Origin: Dastarcus helophoroides
Taxonomy: Eukaryota > Arthropoda > Insecta > Coleoptera > Bothrideridae
Reading direction: 5' to 3'
Length of the DNA stretch: 64,000 bases
NCBI GenBank assembly: GCA_028583605.1
Contig: CM053329.1
Span: 14,913,729-14,977,728 of the forward strand
This document shows, piece by piece, positions 1-11,533 of the stretch. A model generated the notes under the pieces. It was not told the origin of the DNA. It did no database searches and was given only the letters and a program-made list of their open reading frames with translations. The position numbers and the translations under genes are program-made. Every line of letters begins with the position of its first letter. Positions within the stretch are counted from its first letter, which is position 1.

Positions 1-1680
1 AATTCAAATCAAGCTCATAAAGCTATACGTTAGATTTGACCGTTTGCCCCATGTATATCAGGATACATCCAAAAATTTTCAAACAGGAAAAATTGCATTT
101 GTTTGCACTACTACCTATTGCCATAAATTTAGGGATACCAAAACAAAATATGTGCCTCTGAAAACCTACTTTAGCATGTGTGTGCAATTTTGTCAAGGTG
201 TCGGTATAAAAGAAACAACTATTTGTTACCCTCGTTCATTATCGCATCCAACGATTTAGGTTTTTAATGTAGGGCATAACCAATGAATACGTCATAGTAC
301 ATTTATAGCAGGAACCAAACTGGAGGTCAAATAAACTAAGTTGTACTATGTTTTTAACTTCGGCTCTTCTTCGGTATAGAATGCGTTTCGAAATAAGAAA
401 TATTACACCCAAGATTATACCCAGCCGTGCGGCTGTGTTTGTTTACTTTAAAAACGAGCCAACGAATGTGTTTCAGACATTAAATGACACATTCGGTCCC
501 TTATCCGATTCAATAATGAAAGGAATCGTGATTCTTTTATCGGATTCAGTGGTAAATTTTACTGGATTGTTACGTTCTGCTTTATTTCACAAAATATTTT
601 AAAAAACAAAAATTGCATTTGACTAGTACCGATTGAACGAAATGTTACTCTGTTTTAGTAAATTAATTTCTTCTTTACTGCTATGTGGATATTTCGTAAC
701 GGGCGAGGCAACGCCACCCAACATAGCGATACTCCCTGCAGTCGTCAGATCGACCAAGAGACAAATCTCATATAGTTTGTTGACCTAACACCCTGAATGG
801 TTTGTTTGGGTATCAAATTTAAGTAGGCAATGGGTGACAGAATTAGAATTGAGCTTAGTGACACTTTTCATCTCTACTTTCCTTTATTTTGCAAACTTAA
901 TTCGGTCAAATCATGCGTACTTTACGTACTCCATCCAGTGCGTAAACTTTTCAACAGAGCTGATTAATTGCTTATCTATGCGGTAGCCAACAGAGTAAAA
1001 TTAAAAAAAAATACAAACTAAAACTTCATCAAGGAAGTAACAAAGCTTTAAAGAAATCATTTCTAAGTACTGCCCAATTTCTTAAGTAGAAGATCCATTG
1101 TCAATTCAAATATGGACATCAGTGACAAAAAAAAAATAAAACAGCCAACTCTTACCAGTTCTGGCCGATCTACCCATTAAAACTCGCTTTTTTTTCTACC
1201 TGATTTAACCATTTTTTTTTTAATTTCCGAACGAGATAGAGGGAGAGCGATTTCACAGGAATCACTTTGGTACTGCCTACAGATTTCACCATTTCCACAA
1301 CTAACTTTTCCATTGCACTTCTCGCAAAAATTTCGGAAAACAGAGGGGAATCCCACCGCTGCTGTTAGATTCGTGTTCCTCCTCCATAATTTAAACATCA
1401 ATAACGGTAGCGACACACAAATTATAACGATAATAAAAGGTAACACAAATTATAACGATAATAAAAGGTAACACAAACTTCAAAATATTAATTAAACGAA
1501 TGTTAAAACAGGTAACGATTTATCGATTAACTGAACAGGAATATCGAATTAACAATCCACTACCGCCAGGCCCGAGTGACGCTGGGAGAGTATCCCCGCA
1601 GCCGGGACAAGCTGAGATTGGAATTCTTTCTTGGTGATTGGCGCCACGAAATATAAACAATGCGGGCCAACTCTGGTTGC
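1..1680. other. Low-copy AT-rich flank, no confident gene
   Basis: Non-tandem sequence with no ORF I can assign. Two local details stand out. A 28-bp unit is exactly duplicated at 1415-1470 (AACGATAATAAAAGG core). A short GC-rich stretch lies at about 1557-1668, just before the minisatellite, and contains a TGGCGCC word. On the minus strand a good splice-donor-like GTAAGAGT follows the short ATG frame around 1175. Confidence 0.5.
1177..1398 (-). CDS. Possible small Cys-containing protein, unrecognised
   Basis: This is an open frame of 73 codons from the first ATG at 1398. The frame is open further upstream through a hydrophobic stretch, but that part has only a GTG start, which is unlikely in an animal gene. 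The protein has five Cys in a short central segment (FCEKCNGKVSCGNGEIC, then one more) and a Lys/Arg-rich C-terminus. If the upstream hydrophobic part were translated it would act as a signal anchor. No family is recognised. No polyadenylation signal is evident close downstream; instead a donor-like GTAAGAGT sits about 20 bases past the stop. It could be part of an exon or a chance ORF. I favour chance or exon fragment over a complete gene. Confidence 0.15.
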   Translation of the reverse strand: MFKLWRRNTNLTAAVGFPSVFRNFCEKCNGKVSCGNGEICRQYQSDSCEIALPLSRSEIKKKMVKSGRKKSEF

Positions 1681-3390
1681 TTACAATATAGTACATTCTA
1701 TTCTGTATGTTGTATTTTGTGTGTTGCATTTTGTATGTTGTATGTTGTATTTTGTATGTTATACTTTGTGCGTTGCATTTTGTATGTTGTATTTTGTATG
1801 TTATATTTTGTATGTTATATTTTGTATATTGCATTTTGTTTGTTTTATTTTGTGTGTTGTATGTTATATATTGCATTTTGTATTTTGTATGTTATATTTT
1901 GTATATTGTATTTTGTATGTTGTATTTTGTATGTTGTACTTTGTGTGTTGCATTTTGAATGCTGTATTTTGTATGTTGTATTTTGTACATTGTATTTGGT
2001 ATGTTGTATTTTGTATGTTGTATGATATATATTGTATTTTGCATGTTGTATTTTGTATATTGTATTTTGTATATTGTTTTTTTGTATGTTGTATTTTGTA
2101 TGTTGCATTTTATATGTTGTATTTTGTATGTTATATATTTTATTTTGTATGTTATATTTTGTGTGTTGCATTTTGTATGTTGTATTTTGTTTGTTGTATA
2201 TTCTATTTTGTATGTTTTCTTTTGTGTGTTGCATTTTGTATGTTGTATGTTGTATTTTGTATGTTGTACTTTGTGTTTTGCATTTTGTATGTTGAATTTG
2301 TATATTGCATTTTGTATGTTGTATTTTGTATGTTGTATGTTATATATTGTATTTTGCATGTTGTATTTTGTATATTGTATTTTGAATGTTGTGTGTTATA
2401 TAATGTTGTATGTTGTATTTTGCATGCCGTATTTTGTATATTGTATGTTGTATATTCTATTTTGTATGTTGTATTTTGTGTGTTGCATTTTGTATGTTGT
2501 ATGTTGTCTTTTGTATATTGTATTTTGCGTGTTGCATTTTGTATGTTGATGTTGCATATTGTATTTTGTATGTTGTATTTTGTATATTGTATTTTATGTG
2601 TTGTATTTTGTATATTGTACATTCTATTCTATATGTTGTATTTTGTGTGTTGCATTTTGTATGTTGTATGTTGTATTTTGTATGTTGTACTTTGTGTGTT
2701 GCATTTTGTATGTTGTATTTTGTATGTTGTATTTTGTATGTTATATTTTGTATATTGCATTTTGTTTGTTATATTTTGTGTGTTGTATGTTATATATTGT
2801 ATTTTGTATTTTGTATATTGTATTTTGTATGTTGTATTTTGTATATTGTATGTCGTATTTGGTATGTTGTATTTTGTATGTTGTATGATATATATTGTAT
2901 TTTGCATGTTGTATTTTGTATATTGTATTTTGTATATTGTTTTTTTGTATGTTGTATTTTGTATGTTGCATTTTATATGTTGTATTTTGTATGTTATATA
3001 TTTTATTTTGTATGTTATATTTTATGTGTTGCATTTTGCATGTTGTATTTTGTATATTGCATTTTGCATGTCGTATGTTGTATGTTATATATTGTACTTT
3101 GTATGTTGTATGTTGTATATTCTATTTTGTGTGTAGTTTGTGTGTTGCATTTTGTATGTTGTATGTTGTATTTTGTATGTTGTATATTCTTATTTGTATG
3201 TTGCATTTTGTGTGTTGCATTTTGTGTGTTGCATTTTGTATGTTGTATTTTGTATGTTGCATTTTGTATGTTGTATTTTGTATGTTGTATTTTGTATGTT
3301 GAATTTTGTATGTTGTATGTTATATATTGTATTTTGTATGTTGTATATTGGATTTTATATGTTGTATTTTGTTGTACATTCTATTTTGTA
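1681..3390 (+). repeat. 14-bp minisatellite array (TGTTGTATTTTGTA)n
   Basis: About 1.7 kb of a 14-bp unit, consensus TGTTGTATTTTGTA, with common variants carrying TGTGTGTTGCA, ATATATTG or ATTCTATT. Because 14 is not a multiple of 3, the same hydrophobic Cys/Leu/Tyr/Val peptide appears in all three + frames, so long overlapping ORFs (up to about 500 codons) arise without coding. The array has a higher-order layer: the block starting near 1691 recurs near 2617 (offset 926), and the block at 2021 recurs at 2884 (offset 863), so a ~0.9-kb segment was duplicated and later lost about 60 bp. Confidence 0.95.
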
Positions 3391-3399
3391 TGTATATAT

Positions 3400-5790
3400 G
3401 AAAATTAGGAAATTTGTCAATAGTTTTTCATTATTTCAATAATTTAATAAAGAACCAAAATGCAGAGTTACACATACAATTTTCACTTTCTCTTTGCAAA
3501 AACGTTCAAATTTCAATTCGAAATTTTATCCAACACTTTTTTGCTTTTTATAAAATTTTATTTTTTTCTCTCTTACACTTACTCACTCACAATTTTCAGT
3601 TTCGTCCATTTTTCGTCGGTTTTTTTTTCAAAATTTCGAGTTTTTTCAAAATAATCGTCATCATAATACCGAAACTTTAGGGAAAAACTCAAAATTGAAA
3701 AAACGAAAAATTAAAGTTAAAATTTAATTTTTTTTCAAAATCTGTTGTGACGCGAACCGATAAGTTTACTCCCTATCCGAAATCGATTAACGCGCCTAAA
3801 GAGGTTTTCACTTCAAAAACCAAAACAAAACATTCAATCTAAAAATTAAGTTCTTTTTTCTCAAATTCTTTTCAAATCAGATTTTTTACTAATTTAGTAC
3901 TTTTATGAAAATTTTAATTTTTTTTGAATTTTGCCCCTTTTTAAACTTAATTAAATCTTTTCCAAAATGTCGACAATTTTAAATTCTGACCTTTATAGAG
4001 AAAACAATTTTTTGAAAGTTTTAATGTAAAAAACGGTTTTTTTTAAGTTTTAATATAAAAAACGGTTTTTTTAAACAATTTGTTTTTCAAAATTGTGATT
4101 TTTGATTTCTAAGGCAATTATTTTTTTTTCTAAATTTAAATTTCTTATTATCGCTTTGTTTGAAAATTTTAACTTTTTAAAATTGTATCTTTCTGAAATT
4201 TCAAATTTTTGAAATTTTCGATCGCTTTTGAATATCTACTATCGATTTATTTTTTGGCAAATTTCGCCATTTTTAAAATATTTCGACTTTTTTCAATATT
4301 TCGATTTTTTTAAGTGCACAGTTTTGAAAAATATCACTTTTTTAAAATTTCGTATTTTTCCGAAAATTTCGACTTTCATGAAACATTCGACTTTTTCTCA
4401 AAATGTCGACTTATTTTAAAATTTAGATTCTTTTTTAAAATCTCGATTTTTTAAAGTTTACAGTTTTTAAAAAATACCATTTTTTAAAACCTTCATATTT
4501 TTCCAAAAATTTCGAATTTCGTGAAAATTTTGACTTTCTTTTTAAACGTTTTGAAATTCACAATTTTTTAAGTCACTTTTTGGAAAATGTAGGACTTTTC
4601 TCGAAATGTTGACTTATTTTCAAAATTTAGATTCTCTTTCAAAATTTCCTCTTTTTTAAAGATTCACAATTTTTGAAAAATACCATCTTTTGTAATTTTT
4701 CCGTAAATTTCGACTTTCATGAAAGTTTTGACTTTTTTTAAAAAACGTTTTAAAATTTACAATTTTTTAAGTCACTTTTAGGAAAATTTTGATTTTTTTC
4801 TCGAAATGTTCAGTGAAAATTTAGATTCTTTTTCAAAATTTCGACTTTTTAAAAGTTCACAGTTTTTGGAAAATATCATTTTTTAAAAGTATTAAAATTT
4901 CCATTTTTTTGAAAGGTTCATAATTTTTGAAAAATACCAATTTTTTTGTCATGTTTCCGAAAATTTCGTCTTTCATGAAAGTTTTGACATTTACAATTTT
5001 TTAAGTCACTTTTAGGAAAATTTTGATTTTTTTTCTGGCGATGCCCACTGAAAATTTAGATTCTTTTTTAAAATTTCGACTTTTTAAAAGTTCACAGTTT
5101 TTGGAAAATATCATTTTTTAAAAGTATCATATTTTTCCGAAAATTTTAACGAAAACGTTTTGAAATTAAAAATTTTTTAAGTCACTTTTAAAAAAATTTG
5201 GTTTTTTTCTCGAAATGTCAAATTATTTAAAAAATTTAGATTCTCTCTCAAAATTTTCACTTTTTTGAAAGGTTTATAATTTTTGAAAAATGCCAATTTT
5301 TTTGTAAATTTTTTCGAAAATTTCGACTTTCATGAAGATTTTCATTTTATTAAAAAACCTTTTGAGATTTACAATTCTTTTATTCACTTTTAGGAAAATT
5401 TTGGTTTTTTGTCATGTTTCCAAAAATTTCGACTTTCATGAAAATTTTAACTTTTTTTTGAAACCGTTTTAAAATTTACTATTTTTCGAGTTAATTTTAG
5501 GAAAATTTTGGCTTTCTCAAAATGTCCACTTATTTTGAAAATTTAGATTCTTTTTTAAAATTTCGACTTTTTAAAAGTTCACAGTTTTTGGAAAATACCA
5601 TTTTTTAAAATTTTATATTTTTCCAAAAATTTCGAATTTCATGAAAATTTTGATTTTTTTTAAAACGTTTCGAAATTTACACTTTTTTAGGTTAATTTTT
5701 GGAAAATTTTGACTTTTTCTCCAAATATTGACTTATTTTGAAAATTTAGACTCTTTTTTTTTAAATTTCGACTTTTATCGATACTTAATA
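3400..5790 (+). repeat. AT-rich degenerate array, T-rich polarity
   Basis: Degenerate tandem sequence dominated by T-runs interrupted by TTTCGACTTTTT, TTGAAAATTTAGATTC, TTCACAGTTTTTGG and CTCGAAATGT. From about 4220 a higher-order unit of roughly 180-235 bp is visible: the word around (T)TCACAGTTTTT recurs near 4456, 4664, 4856, 5090, 5270 and 5578. ORFs of 60-90 codons here are low-complexity Phe/Lys-rich and are not called. The array is interrupted on its right side by a half foldback element at 5791. Confidence 0.85.
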
Positions 5791-5833
5791 TCTCTCTGAA
5801 GATGATGGCTTGGCTATCGAAATGCGTTAGAGC
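5791..5833 (+). ncRNA. Hammerhead-ribozyme-like motif, copy A
   Basis: Read on the + strand: stem I strand TCTCT, core CTGAAGA, one extra T, hairpin II GATGGC-TTG-GCTATC (one G-T wobble), GAAA, then TGCGTT, and the second stem I strand AGAG. This order matches the hammerhead layout (CUGANGA, stem II, GAAA, minimal stem III, UH cleavage position, stem I). The C after GAAA is T here, which weakens the small stem III seen in other copies as ACGCGT. Activity is untested. Confidence 0.45.
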
Positions 5834-5930
5834 AACGTCTGTTGTGTGTTTTTTAATATTTCTTGGTTTCAGGGGACAAGATTTGTATTTCAGTTTTTAA
5901 AGATAACCAAGGACCAGCCCGTTCCACCAA
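5791..5930 (+). mobile_element. Foldback/ribozyme element, copy A (right half only)
   Basis: This copy starts exactly at the palindrome centre (TCTCTCTGAAG) and runs to the terminal word GTTCCACCAAAA. Subregions in order: hammerhead-like motif, TTTGTTGTG-like linker, TTTCTTGGTTTCAGGGGACA, then AAGATAACCAAGGACCAG. The left arm found in copies B, D and E is absent. Confidence 0.8.
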
Positions 5931-6125
5931 AAAAAAAAAAGAAAATCGTTCAGAGTAAACTTTGACGTTTAGAATAAATCTGAAATTATGCGTTGTTGCA
6001 AATTTGAACGTTTCTCCCTGAAATTACGACTTTAAACTTGACATCTACACTTTTTCTTAGACTTCACACTTTCATTTGAAATTTCCATTTTAACCTCAAA
6101 ATTTTCATGTTAATTTCGACTTTAG

Positions 6126-6247
6126 TCTCAGAATTTCGACTGTAATCTCAAAATTTTGACTGCTATCTCAAAATTTTGACTGCTACCTCAGAATTTTGAC
6201 TGTAATTTCAGAATTTAGACTCTAATTTCAGAATGTCGACTGTAATC
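6126..6247 (+). repeat. 20-bp tandem repeat, about 6 units
   Basis: Unit close to TCTCAGAATTTCGACTGTAA, repeated about six times with small changes (TTTTGAC, GCTA variants). It appears to be a local expansion of the AT-array word TTTCGAC. Flanking sequence from 5931 to 6125 and 6248 to 6350 is AT-rich without genes. Confidence 0.8.
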
Positions 6248-6349
6248 TTAAGATTTTGATTTTAATCGACTTTTTTCCCCAAAACCACCCTAATTTTTTT
6301 ATATAAATCTTCATTTTTTCTGAAAAAATTTGAATTTTTTGTCAAATAT

Positions 6350-8220
6350 TTCGGTCGACTGGGCGATATTTCGTGTAAATAGAATCTTATTTACTTCTCC
6401 AATTTATGACTTCAATACTTCGTGATTTGGTCTCATTGAATTGTACGTTTCATGGGTTCACTTTTCGATTGGAGGCTTTGTATACAGAAACGCTGTCCAT
6501 GTTTGCCTAAGAGCTAATTAATTAATTCAATTAACCCCTTCAGTCAAGGGTTTCGATTGATCATATGGATGCAGTTCGGTAAACAGAGCACAATAGGGTT
6601 CAAATTTGTTGCTTCCACATATCCATCCAATATTTTATTTAACAGACACTTCCCTAGTAAAAACGACTTTCTAGTCAAATTTCCGCTGACGCTTGATGTG
6701 CAACATTATAAAATAATAAAGACCTGAATTTAAATTGAATCTGTCGTGTTATTAAAAATTTTATACCTCTGAAACTGATGGAGCAAGAACAACATAAAAC
6801 GGCTTATCTCAATATGTAAATTGCATCGACGTATTTTCGTTGTTCTTCGAGATTTAAGTTTTAAATCTTAGACGAGTTTTAAAGAAGACAATTATGCAAA
6901 TTCGCTTCATAATTAAGTTTTTGATTAACGAAAATTGAAACGCGGATTTACAGCTTCGAGCTGAAGCTGATTACCCACAATTGTTGTCGGTAAACAGACT
7001 TTAAAATTATCTTCTAATTATCGAATTTGTTCATCATTTTGAATCAACGTTTTTGTATTAATTACAGGGGTTAACACAACTGAAGTTTTGCCATGTCATA
7101 TGAACTTCTTTCTTTTAATAGAGTTAGTTTTTGTCGTTTAAAATAAGCAGTTTTAAAATTTTCGTCACCCACGACATTTGTTTGTTGAATGTTTGAAAAA
7201 TGATAGATCTCCAGAAACATAACAAATGTAGATTAGGAACTTATAATCTTTGTTTTTTTTTTAGATTATTTAGCTTTTAATTGATCCCTCTTGATCAAGC
7301 AGTAGTAGTCAGTCAACACCCTTGAGTTTAATCTGCCTTGATCAAGTTTTTCCATCATTGGAATGTTCGCCTGAAACTATTATCAGTTCTTATCACTTAG
7401 CGCCCCCCAGAGCCCCCTAATTCATAGGTATAATGTCAAGATATGTGTCTAAAGAATGAGTCTTGATCCCCATATTGTAACTCAAAGTTTTATACTCCAA
7501 TAAAAGTTGTTTAACCAAATATCTTTAGATGTAACTCTTGTGGTAAGCCAAAAAATTTCCAATTCAATTCTTGAAGCATTTTCATGCTGATTTTTTCAAA
7601 ACATTTAATTTTTCTTTAAGCAACGAGTCTTGTACCTTTTTAGAGATAAACAAAATTTTGGAAACGTTTTCAGCCCATGGTTTCCCTACGATTAGTCAAA
7701 GACTAAAGGCACTAGAAAAATTCGAATTGGAGGACAAAAAATCAGAAACGTTGGATTTTAATTTGTCTTTTTCCATTTTTCTCTAGAAGAATTATCATTA
7801 GAGTTACAGCCGTTTGAAAATGATCTACAAATTTGGGTTTTTCTTTATATTTCTTAATTTTTTTGTCTAGTTTATGGTGGTAGTTCCCCGAGTTGTAATT
7901 GTCTTGACAAAACTTACTATTACCAATAAACTAAGCCCAAAGTTACATCCGCAAGACATAGAAAACACGCTTTGTCTAGTTTAAGTTGCTGCACCACCGA
8001 AATAAGCTCCTTTTACATGGACATAATACCCCCAAGTTCGTCTAATTTGCAGTGCACCCTCCATTTAGCAAATCGAGGAGCGTTTCCATCAGAATTTACT
8101 ACTCGGCGTAATTAGGGTCCGTCGCACGCTAAATAGTTAAACAGGTCATTTTCTGGGGCTTAAATTAACCTGACATACGTATGTACTTTAAAGAGAGAGA
8201 CGAATTGTTATTTGACCGAG
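6350..8220. other. Low-copy intergenic/intronic sequence, no gene seen
   Basis: Non-tandem AT-rich DNA. The only longer ORF (near 7571-7786, 71 codons) has a repeat-like Phe/Lys composition and no supporting splice or polyadenylation signals. I see nothing else I can support. Confidence 0.5.
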
Positions 8221-8221
8221 C

Positions 8222-8416
8222 CCAAAACACCGAAAATTGTATTTAAATAAAATTGGGGCTCCCCTTCTTGACTGAACGTATACCTACATGGTTAAAACAT
8301 CGAAAATTCTATTTAAAAAGAAATTGAGTGACCCTTCTTGATTGAACGAGTACTTACATTTGATTGAACGAATACTTACAAGCTTAAAAAGTCGAAAATT
8401 TTATTTAAAAAAAAAC
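8222..8416 (+). repeat. Short tandem repeat, ~70-92 bp, three partial units
   Basis: The word CGAAAATT followed by TATTTAAA recurs at 8231, 8301 and 8393. Units share GGGGC/TGAC-CCCTTCTTGA and TGAACG-TAC-TACA segments, and the second unit carries an internal 22-bp duplication. The third unit is interrupted by foldback copy B and resumes as ACTGGGGCGGCCC after it, giving a natural empty-site comparison. Confidence 0.7.
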
Positions 8417-8476
8417 TGAATTGAAATACAGAACTTGTCCCCTGAAACCAAGAAAGATTAAAAACACAACAAAGAT

Positions 8477-8520
8477 TGCTCTAACGCGTTTCGACAGCCA
8501 AGCTGTCATCTTCAGAGAGA
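8477..8520 (-). ncRNA. Hammerhead-like motif, copy B left arm
   Basis: On the minus strand this reads TCTCT, CTGAAGA, T, GACAGC-TTG-GCTGTC, GAAA, CGCGTT, AGAG: all core hammerhead positions intact, with a 4-bp stem I and a 6-bp stem II. Stem III would be only AC/GU unless two copies pair through the palindromic ACGCGT. Confidence 0.5.
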
Positions 8521-8526
8521 AACAGT

Positions 8527-8570
8527 TTCTTTCTGAAGATGACAGCTTGGCTGTCGAAACGCGTTAGAGC
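8527..8570 (+). ncRNA. Hammerhead-like motif, copy B right arm
   Basis: Mirror image of the left-arm motif: CTGAAGA, T, GACAGC-TTG-GCTGTC, GAAA, CGCGTT, AGAG. The 5' strand of stem I is CTTT here instead of CTCT, still pairable with one wobble. Confidence 0.5.
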
Positions 8571-8852
8571 AACCTTTGTTGTGTTTTTTAATCTTTCTTG
8601 GTTTCAGGGGACAAGTTCTGCATTTTAATTTAGGAAGATAACCAAGGACCAGTCCGTTCCATCAAAAAAAAAACTGGGGCGGCCCTTATGCCCTATTAAG
8701 GATTTATGAAAATTCTAGAATGATATAGAATTTTGAGCCTTCCAACTTTTTTAATGACATTCTCGGGTATCCTTTATCTTTCAAATAGTCCAAATATGAG
8801 AAAGTATGTTTTTGAAATGCAGTCAGCTTCGAATATAGCGAACCATCTAGGG

Positions 8853-11407
8853 CAGGGATGAGCAAGAGGTGGCCCGCGAGCCACATTCGGCCCGCCTAAG
8901 CTCTACTGTTTTACGTAAAAATTTTGGAAAAGAAAATGTCAAACAATTTTATGAAAAAAAAAAGAACATAAGTTTCCACGATTCGTGAAATATCTTGGAC
9001 ATGAGCGTAGGCAAGATTTTCTTTAATAGGGGGGGGGGGCAACAACAATCATTCTAAAAAAATCATGAGTAAAAAACAAAACCTTCTGACTCAGTAATCT
9101 GTATTTTTACTTAAAAAATACAGAATTGGGGACATCGCATTTTCAAATTAAAGTTAAAATTTTGAAAAAAGCCCAATCTTAAGAAAAAACCTTTTGGAGA
9201 ACTTTAAGAAATGTCGAATTTTCGAAAAAGTGGAAATGTAAAAGAGACGAAATTTCCAAAAAGAAATGTTTGTAAAAAGAGTTGTAATTTCCAGAACAAG
9301 TCGAATTCAGGTAAAAAAATGCAACTTTTAAAAATAATGATTTCAGAATTTTTATTTCATTTCAATTTTGTCAATTTTTGAAATTTTTTAAATCTTTTTT
9401 TCAAGATTTCCTAAAAATATTCATCTCAGATTGTTTAGATTTCTATTAAAATTTCGATCCAATTTGAAAAAAAAATAAACGAAATTTGTGAAAAGATTTC
9501 TATTAAAATTTCAATTCAATTTAAAAAAAAAATAAACGAAATTTGTGAAAACGTCTAAATCTTTGGAAAAAATCCATTTTAAATGAAAATGTCCAGAAAC
9601 AGATAAAATTGAATTTTGAGTTAAAAGACAAAATTTGGAGAATAACATGAATTTTGGACAAGTTAAAATTATCGGTAATAAAATTTTAAAAAAATCGGAA
9701 AAAACAAAGACTTCGAAAAAAATTCAGGATTTTTGAAAATTACGTTACAAATTATAAAAAAACATTGAACTTTATAGGCAACATTCCAAATTTCTAAAAG
9801 AAGGTCCAATTTTAAGAGGAAAATTTAAAAAGTTGAAATTTTCAATAAATCATATTGAAAATAAAAACCCAACCTTTCTCAAAAACTCGAGAGAAATGTG
9901 CAAAATTCAAAAAAAATCAAAATTTTTAAAAATCTAATTTTGTGAAAAGACGCAATTTTCAAAAAAAAAGTCCAATTCTGAGAAAGAAAAATCGCAAGAT
10001 TCAAAAACATTGTTTTCAAAATTTAAAATTTAGTAAAGATGTTGAATTTACAAGAAATCTTTTTCTCGAAATCCCCAAAAATATTTTTCGTAACAACAGA
10101 AAAGTGAACATTTTCAGAACCATAAAACCATTTGATCTAAAAGTCTTAGTTTATTGAAAAAGACAAGTATTCAAGAAAATGACAAAATTTTGAAATAATT
10201 AAACAATTTTTGAAAAAGTCCAAAAAGTAGGATTTCGAAAACAAAATCGAAATTTCGAAAGACAAATTTTGAGAAACAGGCGAATTTTAGTAGAAGACTA
10301 TTCTAGAAATAGTCGTAATTTTGAAAAAAAAAGACGAATTTACCAAAAAAAAAGGAAAAAAATTATTGAAATATTAAATATCGGGATATTGGGATAAAAA
10401 TCAAGATTTCCTGAAAAAAGCAACTTTTAGGAAACCAGTCAGAATTTCTAAAAAAATTAGAATCTAAAAGATCGAAATTTTTAGTAATATTTAGAAAAAC
10501 ATTGGAATTTGAAAAAAAATTCGAGAAAACTTTGAAATGGACATAAATTTGTCCAAAAAGTCAAATTAAAAAAAACCCAAAAAAAAATAGTCAAAACCCC
10601 GAGAAAAAGACGATATTGTATGAGAAATTTTGCAAAAAAGATCTAAATTTTGAGAGAAAGCATTTAATCTTAGTGAAACTTCGAAATTCAGAAAAAGAGT
10701 AAATTTTAAGAGAAAAATCGAATATTTATTCTCTCTGGACTCTCTGGACGAGTCAGAGGAAGACAGGCTCCCTACCTTGCCTCAACAGACGTGTCAGAAA
10801 ATGTCAAATATTGTGATAACACATCAAAATTTTGACAAACAAGTTGAAACTACCAAAACTTTGGATTAAAAAAGGATTGAAATTTACAAAAAAATTTTTG
10901 TCCCTTCACAAAAATTTTAAATTTCTAAAAAATATACCTTTATGTCAAAATATCGACCAGACTTCGAAAAAAGGCAAATTTTAATAAACAAGCTGAAATT
11001 TTCAGAATCAAAAAGAGGCGAAATCTTCAGGAAAAGTCGAATTTCGAGAAATGACGAAATTTCAGACAAAAAAACAAGGAACTTTTAAATTCAAAATTTT
11101 GACAGTCACGTTTAATAAAAAAAGGTAAATTTTATGAGTAAATGCAAAATTTTAAAAGAAAAAGTAAAATTTTGTAAAAAAATATACAAAATTTGAGAAA
11201 AAGGTGGAAATTTTGAAAAAATGTTTCAAGGAAAGGATGAATTCTGAAGAATTGGAAAGTCCTCCAATTGAATACATACAAATTTTCAGTTTGCTACATG
11301 AACCAGGGGGTGCAAGCGTCCTAGCATTCATATTTTTCTCACATGCGGCCCGCGCAAAATTTTTAGCCTTGTAATTGGCCCGCGGTAAAAAAGGGTGCTC
11401 ATCCCTG
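8853..11407. mobile_element. Non-autonomous hAT-like transposon shell
   Basis: The ends are inverted copies of CAGGGATGAGCA (8853-8864 and, reversed, 11396-11407), followed inward by GGCCCGCG-rich subterminal segments on both sides (about 8870-8900 and 11343-11385). This layout is typical of hAT superfamily ends. Between them lie about 2.4 kb of A-rich degenerate array (GAAATTTTGAAAAAAG-type) with no transposase-like ORF. The flanking 8-mers ATCTAGGG and ATCCTCTT do not match well, so a target-site duplication is not demonstrated. Confidence 0.65.
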
Positions 11408-11533
11408 ATCCTCTTTGAGTAGTCTGTAATAGTCGGATGTTGTTATACTCGAACAAGAAATACGTACGTTCTTATGGAGCTTTGGACCACAATTTTGTTC
11501 GTTATTAACCGTCGTTAGTTATGTATTGAGTTC

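Larger units (their letters stand above)
8417..8664. mobile_element. Foldback/ribozyme element, copy B (two arms)
   Basis: Near-perfect inverted repeat: the left arm, from about 8432 (CTTGTCCCCTGAAACCAAG) to 8520, mirrors 8527-8620. The centre AGAAACAGTTTCT is itself palindromic. Outside the arms the right end continues through GATAACCAAGGACCAGTCC to CCATCAAA. The flanks repeat A9CTG: AAAAAAAAACTG ends at 8418 on the left and at 8676 on the right, consistent with a target-site duplication of about 12 bp, though it is A-rich. No coding sequence. Confidence 0.85.

Noticed and set aside
1625..1660. TGGCGCC word that could be an LTR-retrotransposon primer-binding site
   Set aside because: No LTR, TG..CA boundaries or gag/pol remains are recognisable nearby.
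1631..3136. A ~500-codon open frame and many overlapping ones in the first minisatellite
   Set aside because: The frame is a by-product of a 14-bp unit lacking stops in all + frames; variants drift freely and no start, splice or end signal supports it.
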